From RPQJ01 sp963744735 (GTDB lineage Bacteria; Pseudomonadota; Gammaproteobacteria; Steroidobacterales; Steroidobacteraceae): a DNA stretch of 64,000 bases. A model generated the notes under the pieces. It saw only the letters and a program-made list of their open reading frames with translations, searched no databases and was not told the origin of the DNA. Each line of letters begins with the position of its first letter. The stretch's first letter is position 1. The position numbers and the translations under genes were made by a program. Below, piece by piece: positions 26,468 to 34,765 of this stretch. The stretch lies in NCBI GenBank assembly GCA_963744735.1, contig CAVUVH010000017.1:1-64000 (forward strand), written 5' to 3'.

Positions 26468-27039
26468 CTAGCGGGCGGCGCGTTCGAGACCTTGTCGGCG
26501 TCCTTGGCGAACAGCGATGCCTCGTCCGCCACCGAGAACACGACCTTCTCCGGCTTGCCGTCGGGGCCATTCGCGCTGCTGACCACCACGATGATCGGTG
26601 CGTCCTTCAGCCACAGCATGTTGGTGTACTTCGACTGGATCGCGCCTTCGTCGCGCTTCACGGCATCGAAGTCGCCGAACATCGTGCGCGAGCGGTTGAC
26701 GACGGCCAGCAGCGAAGGCAGCGACGGGTCGAGTCGCGCACTGGCGGCACCCATCGTGTTGTCGCCGCCCATCAGGAAGCAGAGTTCGCGCGTCTGGTGC
26801 GGCGCAGGCAGCTTCAGCAGCACCTGCCGGCTCGGGGCGCAATAGCGTTCCCGGCCTTCCTCGTCCTTGTCCCAGGCGCCGCCAGGGTACTTGGCCTGGA
26901 TCGCGGCCTTGTTGGCGCTCCACGGCAGGCCGAACGCGCCGCTGCGGAACTGGTTGGCGACCCCGCCCGCGGCCGCGTTGCCGGCAAGCATGAACAGGGA
27001 CAGGCCACAGAAGAGGCTGGCATTGATGACACGACGCAT
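26458..27039 (-). CDS. exported protein of unknown function
   Basis: An intact 193-residue protein with a signal peptide ending near 'MLAGNAAAG'. The mature part has 'FRSGAFGLPWSANKAAIQAK', a pattern typical of periplasmic proteins in which a conserved 'FG.PW' opens a small alpha/beta domain. It is followed by 'ELCFLMGGDNTMG' with one Cys and 'DEGAIQSKYTNMLWLKDAP'. Cys at 'ERYCAPSRQ' and 'RELCFLM' could form a disulfide. No catalytic motif was recognised and neighbours give no functional hint. Confidence 0.7.
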   Translation of the reverse strand: MRRVINASLFCGLSLFMLAGNAAAGGVANQFRSGAFGLPWSANKAAIQAKYPGGAWDKDEEGRERYCAPSRQVLLKLPAPHQTRELCFLMGGDNTMGAASARLDPSLPSLLAVVNRSRTMFGDFDAVKRDEGAIQSKYTNMLWLKDAPIIVVVSSANGPDGKPEKVVFSVADEASLFAKDADKVSNAPPASYR

Positions 27040-27170
27040 GCGCTCGGCTCCCAGGCAATAAGATGACTTCGTACGCGCGAGAATATTTCCCCGGGCCGCC
27101 CGCCCGCGGGCCACGCGACGAAAGCACGACATGGCTCTCACGCCATGCCCGATCGGCTTTACATAATACT

Positions 27171-27792
27171 TCAGCCGGGGCCTGGCTCGCTGCCCGTCTG
27201 CGCAGCGTCGACCTGCAGCAGGTCGTCCGGCGTGTCGAGGTCGATGCCGGCATTGCTCATCGGCACCCGCACGACGCGGTCGATGTTCTTGCGCAGCACG
27301 CTGCGCGGATCGCGCTCGCCCCGCAGCGCCAGCAGGTCGGTGTAGGCCCAGCGCGGAAAAATGGCGGGCAGGCCGGGCGCGCCCTGGTACAGCGCGGCGG
27401 CAATCAGGATCGGATGCCGCTTCCAGCTGGCGTACAGGCGCCGCAGGTCGTCGGCGGTGATGGCCACCTGGTCGGCCAGCAGCAACAGCAATGCGTCCGA
27501 GGCGGGCGGAGCGCGTGTGCACGGCCATGCGCACCGAACTTGCCAGGCCTTCCTCCCAGCCGCGGTTGATCGCGATCGAGACCGCGCGCTGGCGCAAGGC
27601 GGCGGCGATCCCCGCGGCATGCGCGCCGAGCACCACGGTGACCGACTGCCCCGCGACGAACGCGGCGTTGGCGGCCAGCGTGTGCAGGACCGGCTCGCCG
27701 GCCAGTCGCACCAGCGGCTTGATGTCGCCAAAGCGAGTGCCGGGCCCGGCGGCGAGGATGGCGGCGTGCAGTCCGGTGCCGTGATCGTCCAT
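27171..27792 (-). CDS. MobA-like nucleotidyltransferase (MocA type), frameshifted
   Basis: A ~205-residue NTP transferase-like protein. 'LHAAILAAGPGTRFGDIKPL' is the family's nucleotide-binding loop (LAAGxSxRxG..K). 'SVTVVLGAHAAGIAAAL', 'INRGWEEGLASSVRMAV', 'LLLLLADQVAITADDLRRL' with the metal-binding Asp, and 'PAIFPRWAYTDLLALRGER' with the closing 'GIDLDTPDDL' match molybdenum cofactor cytidylyltransferase (MocA) and related proteins. One shift lies near 27505. No molybdoenzyme gene is present in the window, so the physiological nucleotide acceptor stays open. Confidence 0.82.
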
Positions 27793-27814
27793 GGCGCCTA
27801 GTTTGCCTGCCGCG

Positions 27815-30383
27815 ATGCAAGAAGATAGAGTTTCAAGGTTTGAAGCACCGAAAATCCCCGTCGAGCGAGTCCGCAGCGTGCAAGCCTGGAAAGTCCACAA
27901 GTTCGGCGGGTCGAGCGTTGCCGACGCCGCGTGCATGGAGCGCGTCGCGCGCATCATCGAAAACGACCCGGCGCCGCGCAAGGCCGTCGTGCTGTCCGCC
28001 TGCCGCGGCGTCACCGATGCGCTGCTTGGCCTGATCGGCCTGGCCGAGCAGGGCTCGGCCGAACTGGACGACCGGCTGCTCGAGCTGCGCCAGCGCCACG
28101 TCGGCATCGCGCGCGAGCTGCTCGCCGGCGAGGCCTGCGACGACTACATCGACCTGCTCGAGACCGATTGCCGCGACATCGGCGGCATCCTGCAGACGAT
28201 CCGCCTGGTGCGCAGCGCCTCGACCACGATGCGCGACCTGATCTCGGGCTATGGCGAGATCTGGTCCACGCGCCTGTTCGAGCGGCTGCTGCGCCGCCGT
28301 GCCGCGCGGCCACGTGCGGTGGCTCGACGCGCGCAAGGTGCGTGGTGGTGGAGTGGGGCCCGCTCGGCCCCGGCGTGCAGCTGGGAGCAGTCGCGCGCGC
28401 AGCTGCAGGCGCTGGTCGCCAGCGATTTCGTCGGCACGCTGGTCATCACCGGCTTCATCGCCACCGACACGCACGGCCTGCAGACGACGCTCGGCCGCAA
28501 CGGCAGCGACTTCTCGGCGTCGATCTTCGGCGCGCTGCTCGACGCCGCCGAGATCCATCATCTGGACCGACGTCGACGGCGTGCTGTCAGCGCCGATCCG
28601 CGCCGCGTGCCCGAAGCGCAGGTCATCGACTCGCTGTCCTACAACGAGGCGATGGAACTCGCGTACTTCGGCGCCAAGGTGATCCATCCGCAGACCATGG
28701 CGCCGGCCGTGCGGCCGCGCATCCCGATCTGGATCCGCAACACGTTTGCGCCCGACCAGCCCGGCACGCTGATCTGCGCGACCGCTCCGAGCCCGATCCG
28801 CTGGTCAAGGGCATCACCACCATCGAGAACATCGCGCTGGTCAACCTCGAGGGCGCCGGCATGATCGGCGTGCCCGGCACCGCGCACCGGCTGTTCGGCG
28901 CGCTGCGCGAGGAGGGCATCTCGGTCATCCTGATCTCGCAGGGCAGCTCCGAGCATTCGATCTGCTTTGCGGTCCCGGCCGGCGAGGCCGAGCGCGCCGA
29001 GCGCGTCGTGCGCGCGCGCCTTCGACCCGCGAGCTGCGCGAAGGGCAGATCCAGAGCGTCGAGATCGACCACGGCCTGCAGCATCCTGGCCGTCGTCGGC
29101 GACGGCATGGCGGGCACGCCATGGCGTCGCGGCCAAGGTGTTCAACGCGCTGGGCGCGGCCGGCGTCAACGTGCGCGCCATCGCGCAGGGCGCCTCCGAG
29201 CGCAACATCTCGGTGGTGGTCGACGGCCGCAGGCAGCGCCCGCGCGCTGCGCGCCGTGCACGCGAGCTTCTATCTCTCGCCGCACACGCATCTCGATCGG
29301 CCTGATCGGCCCGGGCACGGTGGGCGGCGTGCTGCTCGACCAGCTCGCCGTCGCAGATGCAGCGCCTGGCGCGCGACTTCAAGCTCGACCTGCGCGTGCG
29401 CGGCGATCGCCGGCTCGAAGACGCATGCTGCTCGCCGGACCGGCAGCATCGACCTGGCGCCGCTGGCGCGACGAGTACAAGGCCGGCGGCGATCCGCTCG
29501 ACCTCGACAAGTTTCGTCGAGCACGTCCACGCCGACTACTTGCCGCACGCCGTGATCATCGACTGCACGGCCAGCGCCGAGGTGGCGAAGCACTACGCGC
29601 GACTGGCTGGCCGCAGGGCATCCACGTCGTCACGCCCAACAAGAAGGCCAACAGCGCGGCCTATGGCGTACTACGAGCGCGCTGCAGCGAGGCGCGCCGC
29701 ACCGGCGGGCGCGCACTACCTGTACGAAGCCACCGTGGGCGCCGGCCTGCCGGTGATCCAGACGCTGCGCGACCTGCGCGAGACCGGCGACGAGATCCGC
29801 CAGCATCGAAGGCATCTTCTCGGGCACGCTGGCCTACCTGTTCAACGTCTGGGACGGCAGCGCAGCCGTTCTCGGCGATCGTCAGGCGAGGCCAAGGCGC
29901 TGGGCTACACCGAGCCCGATCCGCGCGACGACCTCTCCGGCACCGACGTGGCGCGCAAGCTGATCATCCTCGGCGCGCGAGATGGGCCTGCGCTCGGAAA
30001 TGGCCGACGTGAAGGTCGAGAGCCTGGTGCCGGCGGCGCTCGACGGCTGCGGCGTCGACGAGTTCCTGGAGCGGCTGCCGCGAATTCGACGCCGGCCATG
30101 CTGCAGCGGCTGCGAGGCCGCGACGGCCCGCGGCAAGGTGCTGCGCTACGTCGGATCGCGTCGACGCCGAAGGCCGCGGCGACGGTCGGGCTGGTCGAGC
30201 TGCCGCGTACGCATGCCTTCGCCAACATCGCGCTCACCGACAACATCGTGCGCTTCCGACCGCGCGCTACGCAAGAACCCGCTGATCGTGCAGGGGCCCG
30301 GCGCCGGGCCCGGACGTCACCGCCGGCGGCGTGTTCGCCGACCTGCTGCGGGTCTGTCGCGTACCTGGGAGCCAAGTCTGTGA
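27815..30383 (+). CDS. thrA: bifunctional aspartokinase/homoserine dehydrogenase (many frameshifts)
   Basis: A fusion of aspartate kinase and homoserine dehydrogenase catalysing the first and third steps of threonine synthesis. Recognisable in order: 'VHKFGGSSVADAACMERV' (kinase ATP site), 'DLISGYGEIWSTRLFERLL', 'IATDTHGLQTTLGRNGSDFS', 'VPEAQVIDSLSYNEAMELAY', two ACT segments including 'ISVILISQGSSEHSICFAV', the NAD motif IGLIGPGTVGG near 29300, 'HVVTPNKKANS', 'YEATVGAGLPVIQTLRDL' and 'SLVPAALDGCGVDEFLERLP'. About 25 single-base shifts scatter from 28310 onward, yet motifs persist. GTG 27878 is the alternative start. The stop overlaps thrB by four bases (GTGA). Confidence 0.9.
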
Positions 30384-31344
30384 CGACGCCGGGACAGCGC
30401 GCCTCGGCCACTGCATTCGCGCCGGCCAGCGTCGGCAACGTGGCGAGTCGGCTTCGACATCCTCGGTTTCTCCGTCGATGCGCTCGGCGACCGCGTGACG
30501 CGCGATCCGGCGCGCCGAGCCGGGCGTCGCGCATCCGCTCGATCACGCGGCGTGGTCGAGGACCTGCCGCTCGAGGCCGAGAAGAACACGGCCGGCATGT
30601 GCGCTGCTGGCGCTGTGCCGCGAGCTCGAGCTGCCGCTTCGGCTTCGAGATGCGAGATCGAGAAGGGCATTCCGCTCGGCTCCGGGCCTCGGCGGGTCGG
30701 CCGCCTCGGCCGTGGCCGGCGGTGGTCGCGGCCAACGCGCTGGTCGACGAGCCGCTGCACAAGCATCGAGCTGCTGAAGTTCGCGATGCAGGGCGAGGCG
30801 GTGGCCAGCGGCTCGGTGCACGTCGACAACATCGCGCCTTCGCTGTATCGGCGGCCTGGTGCTGACCGTCGGCATCGACAATCCGCGCGTCAAGCAGATC
30901 CCGGTGCCCGAGTCGCATCCGCTGCGTGCTCGTGCATCCGCACATGGTGCTGTCCACGCGCGAGGCGCGGGCGATCCTGAGCAAGACCGTGCCCTGTCGG
31001 ATTTCGATCTGGCAGACGGCGAACCTCGCCGGGCTTCATCTCCGGCTGCTTCACGCAACGACATCGACGCTGATCCGCGAGTCGCTGCTCGATGTCGTGA
31101 TCGAGCCGCAGCGCCAGGTGCTGATTCCCGGGTTTGCCGCCGTGAAGCAGGCCGCGCTCGCGGCCGGCGCGCTCGGCTGCTCGATCTCCGGCGCCGGGCC
31201 GACGGTGTTCGCCTGGGCTGGACGAGGCCGACGCCGAACGCGTCAAGGCGGCCATGGTGCAGGCCTTCGCGCAGCACGGACTCGCGACCGACGACTGGAT
31301 CGTCGGCGATCGATCGCGCCGGCGCGCGCGTGGTAGGGGACTGA
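30380..31344 (+). CDS. thrB: homoserine kinase, GHMP family (many frameshifts)
   Basis: Phosphorylates homoserine, step four of threonine synthesis. The GTG start overlaps the thrA stop. 'ATAFAPASVGNV' and, after shifts, the GHMP ATP loop GLGGSAASA near 30685-30715 identify the family. Later come 'MQGEAVASGSVHVDNIAPSL', 'LVHPHMVLSTREARAIL', 'SLLDVVIEPQRQVLIPGF' and 'GALGCSISGAGPTVFAW', the third GHMP motif. At least ten indels break the frame; the last third from 31070 to 31200 is clean. The end reads 'DRAGARVVGD' with TGA at 31342-31344, three bases before thrC. Confidence 0.88.
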
Positions 31345-31347
31345 CCG

Positions 31348-32660
31348 GTGCAGTTCCAGAGCACGCGGGATGCGAACCATCGCGTCGGCCTGAGCGAGGC
31401 CATTGCGCGCGGCCTCGCGCCGGACGGCGGGCTGTACGTGCCGACGGCCTTGCCGCGCATTCCGCTCGCCGCGTTCGACGGCGCCAGCACGATCGCCGCA
31501 GGTGGCGGAGGTCCTGCTGCAGCCGTTCGCCGCGGGCGATGCGCTGGCGGCACAGCTGCCGGCGATCGTGCGCGACGCCTTCAATTTCCCGGCGCCGCTG
31601 GTCGACGTGCCGGCGGCCGCCGGTCCGCTGACGCGTGCTCGAGCTGTTCCACGGCCCGACGGCGGCCTTCAAGGATTTCGGCGCGCGCTTCCTGGCCGCG
31701 TCGCTCGAACGCATCCCGCGCCATGATCCGCGCCGGCTGACGCATCCTGGTGGCGACCTCGGGCGACACCGGCGGCGCCGTGGCCGCGGCGTTCTACCGC
31801 GGCCCTGGGTGGACGTGGTGGTGCTGTATCCCGAAGGGCCTGGTGTCGCCGCGGCAGGAGCAGCAGCTCGCCTGCTGGGGCGACAACGTCACCACGCTGG
31901 CGGTGGCGGGCACGTTCGACGACTGCCAGCGCATGGTCAAGGAAGCGTTCGTCGACCCGGCGCTCGGCCGCGAGCTGCTGCTGTCCTCGGCCAACAGCAT
32001 CAACGTCGGGCGGCTGCTGCCGCAGATGGCGTACTACGCGCAGTCGAGCCTCGCGCTGTACCGGCGCGACGGCCGCGCGCCCAACTACATCATTCCCTCG
32101 GGCAATCTCGGCAATGTCGCGGCCTGCCTGTGGGCGCGCGAAGTCGGGCTGCCGATCGGCGAGGTCGTGCTGGCGACCAATGCCAACACCACGGTGCCGG
32201 AGTTCCTGCGCACGGGCGAATGGCAGCCGCGCCCGAGCCTCGCGACGCTGGCCTCCGCCATGGACGTCGGCAATCCCAGCAACATGGAACGCCTGCGCTG
32301 GCTGTTCCCGGGCCTCGAGACGCTGCGCGGCGCGATCACGGCGGAATCGGTCGACGACGACGCGATCCGCGCCGCGATCCAGCGCGATTACCAGGCGCTA
32401 CGGCCAGACCTGGTGCCCGCACACGGCCACCGCGGCGCACCTGTACCGGCAACTGCCGGCGGCGCGCGCAGGCCGAGCGCTGGGTGCTGGTGGCCACCGC
32501 GCATCCGGCCAAGTTCAACGACGTCGTCGAGCCGCTGATCGGCACCACGGTGCCGGTGCCGCCGGCACTGGCAGAACTGCTGCTGCTGCCGTCGCAGCAG
32601 CGCGACGTGGCGCCGACGCTTGCCGATCTGCGTCGCGTGCTGCAGGGAGATGCCACTTGA
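31348..32660 (+). CDS. thrC: threonine synthase (frameshifted)
   Basis: A PLP enzyme converting phosphohomoserine to threonine. It starts with GTG three bases after thrB. 'FQSTRDANHRVGLSEAIARG' and 'LAPDGGLYVPTALPRI' are the family start, 'LELFHGPTAAFKDFGARFL' holds the PLP lysine, and 'VATSGDTGGAVAAAFYRG', 'SSANSINVGRLLPQMAYYAQ' and 'NYIIPSGNLGNVAACLWARE' follow. Shifts lie near 31498, 31634, 31735, 31805, 32400 and 32470. The region 31850-32390 is clean. The end, 'APTLADLRRVLQGDAT', overlaps the TTG start of the next gene (TTGA). Confidence 0.92.
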
Positions 32661-33247
32661 CCGCCTACCTTGGCCTGCCGCTCTGGCTGTGGGTGATTTT
32701 CGCGCTGGCGCTGCTCGGCACCGCCGGCTATTTCATCCGCGAGAAGGTGCGGCAGGTGCGCGCCCGGCGCGCGATCGACAACGTCATCTCATCGGTCGCG
32801 TTCGACGAGCTGCGCAACGTGCTGCTGCCGACCGGCACCGGCGACCAGATCCACCTCAACTGCCTGCTGCTGACCCAGAACGGCCTGCTGGTGATCGACC
32901 TGTTCGACGCGCACGGCATGATCTTCGCCGGCGAGAAAATGGAGCAGTGGTCGATCTTCGGCCCCAAGCGCCATTTCATGATCAGCAATCCGCTGCCGAT
33001 GCTGTACGACCGCGTCGCGGTGGTGCGGCAGTTTGCCGGCGACGACGTGCCGGTCGAGGGACGCATCGTGTTCTCGATGCGCGGCGAATTCCCGAAGGGG
33101 CGGCCCGAGTCGGTGATCCGCCTCGACGAGCTGCAGGACCAGTTCCCGGCGGTCGAGCGAGCCGCCAGCGGCGGCGCAGCCGCCGCATTTGCCGACGTCT
33201 GGGACCGGATCAAGCTCGCCTCCCAGCCCAACCCTCTCGCCGACTGA
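32657..33247 (+). CDS. NERD-domain membrane protein
   Basis: A 196-residue protein with one N-terminal transmembrane helix, 'LPLWLWVIFALALLGTAGYF', then a nuclease-related (NERD) domain: 'FDELRNVLLPTGTGDQIHLN', 'LLLTQNGLLVIDLFDAHGMI', 'FAGEKMEQWSIFGPKR', 'NPLPMLYDRVAVVRQFAG'. The NERD fold belongs to the restriction-endonuclease superfamily. Here the classical D-ExK triad appears as Asp in 'VIDLF' and 'GEKMEQ', so activity is possible but unproven. The TTG start overlaps the thrC stop, so it is likely co-transcribed with threonine genes. It sits directly upstream of the SIR2-TIR/STAND locus; whether it belongs with it is unknown. Confidence 0.72.
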   Translation: MTAYLGLPLWLWVIFALALLGTAGYFIREKVRQVRARRAIDNVISSVAFDELRNVLLPTGTGDQIHLNCLLLTQNGLLVIDLFDAHGMIFAGEKMEQWSIFGPKRHFMISNPLPMLYDRVAVVRQFAGDDVPVEGRIVFSMRGEFPKGRPESVIRLDELQDQFPAVERAASGGAAAAFADVWDRIKLASQPNPLAD

Positions 33248-33336
33248 GCGTCCGCGGGCCGTGCGGGCGGCAGTTGCCCCTTCGGCAGTCTTTCCCGCTA
33301 GACTCCGCGCAGAATGAGAACAAGACGGCAGGGGCT

Positions 33337-33375
33337 ATGACGGGGGCAGTCCGCAGTCGGGACGGTGCGCGCTGA
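33337..33375 (+). other. 12-codon short ORF overlapping the SIR2-TIR start
   Basis: An ATG with an AGGGG ribosome-binding site opens a 12-codon frame (MTGAVRSRDGAR) whose TGA shares its last base with the ATG at 33375 (TGATG). It may be a leader whose translation feeds the main gene, or, since errors are common here, the true N-terminus of the SIR2 protein after a one-base shift. Confidence 0.4.
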
Positions 33376-34765
33376 TGGGCGCCGCCGCCGTCCTGCACGA
33401 TCATTCCAGCCTGCGCGGCTTCGACGAAGACGCCTGGGACGACCTCCTCAACTACATCGAGGAGCGCCGGGTCATTCCGATCGTCGGGCCCGACCTGCTG
33501 CGCGTCGACACCGACCAGGGTCCGCGCCTGCTGTACGAGTGGCTGGCGGAAAAGCTGGCAGCGAAGCTGTCGGTCGATCCCGCCGGGCTGCCGCAGCCGC
33601 TGACGCTGAACGACGTGGTCTGCAGCTACCTCGGCCAGCGCGGGCGCCGCGAGGAGGCCTACACGCGGCTGCGTTCGATCATGCGCGAGGTGCAGATCGC
33701 GCCGCCCGCCGCGCTGCGCCAGCTGGCGCAGATCACCGACTTCGACCTGTTCGTGACCACCACGTTCGACCCCCTGCTCGAGCAGGCGATCAACCTCGAG
33801 CGCTTCGGCGGCCAGCCGCACACCGAGGTCATCTCCTACGCGCCGAACCGGGTCTCGGACCTGCCGGCCGAGCGCGGCCAGCTGCAGCGGCCGGTCGTCT
33901 ATCACATGCTCGGCAAGCTGTCGGCGTCGCCCACCTACGTGGTGTCGGACGAGGACATGCTCGAGTTCATCTGCGCGCTGCAGTCCGAGCACCTGACGCC
34001 CGAGAAGCTGTTCCACGAGCTCGAGCACAGCCACCTGCTGCTGATCGGCAGCGACTTCTCCAACTGGCTGGCGCGGCTGTTCCTGCGCATGGCCAAGCGC
34101 AAGCGCCTGTCGGATCCGCGCGACGTGGGCGAGATCCTCGCCGACGATCACACCTCCAAGGACGACCGCCTGCTCGCCTTCCTGCAGCAGGTCAGCGTGC
34201 GCACCCGCGTGTTCAGCGGCGCGGAGGCCTTCGTCGCCGAGCTGCACGAGCGCTGGCAGCGCCGGCAGCAGCCCGCCGCGGCGACGGCGGGCCACGCCGC
34301 AGCGCTTCCTGCCGCCGGCGCGCGAGATGCCCGAGAACGCGATCTTCATCAGCTACGCGCGCGAGGACCTGCCCGCGGTGCAGCGGCTGAAGTCCGCGCT
34401 CGACGCCGCCGGCCTCGTCACCTGGTTCGACCTCGACCGGCTCGAGGGCGGCGACGACTACGACCGCAAGATCCGCGCCAACATCGGCCGCTGCAGCTTC
34501 TTCCTGCCGGTGATTTCCGGCACGACGCAGCGGCGGCTCGAGGCGTATTTCCGCCGCGAGTGGAGCTACGCCGTCGACCGCTCGCGCAACATCGCCGAGG
34601 GCGCGGTGTTCATCCTGCCGGTCTGCATCGACGACACGGCCGAGGCCGACGCGCAGGTGCCGGAGAAGTTCCGCGCCGTGCACATCTCGCGCCTGCCCGG
34701 CGGGCGAGCCGTCGCCGGAGTTCATCCGCCGGCTGCAGGAACTGTCGAACGCGCGCCGCTCATGA
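33375..34765 (+). CDS. SIR2-TIR two-domain protein (two frameshifts)
   Basis: A ~460-residue protein with a SIR2-like domain and a TIR domain. Residues 1-290 hold 'RRVIPIVGPDLLRV', 'FDLFVTTTFDPLLEQAINL', 'RPVVYHMLGKLSAS' and 'HLLLIGSDFSNWLARLF', a SIR2-like Rossmann pattern in which the usual TTN(Y/F)D asparagine is Thr. After one extra base near 34260-34300 the frame continues 'QRFLPPAREMPENAIFISY', leading into a TIR domain with 'AREDLPAVQRLKSALDAAGL', 'WFDLDRLEGGDDYDRKI' and 'RREWSYAV', whose Glu aligns with the NADase glutamate. A second extra base near 34708 hides the end 'EPSPEFIRRLQELSNARRS'. The corrected TGA overlaps the next ATG. It is probably an NAD-consuming effector. If the first shift is real, SIR2 and TIR are separate genes. 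Confidence 0.75.

Noticed and set aside
27815..31344. thrA and thrB as true pseudogenes
   Set aside because: All active-site motifs, gene overlaps and codon preferences persist; indels cluster locally as sequencing errors do. They are kept as genes with a warning.
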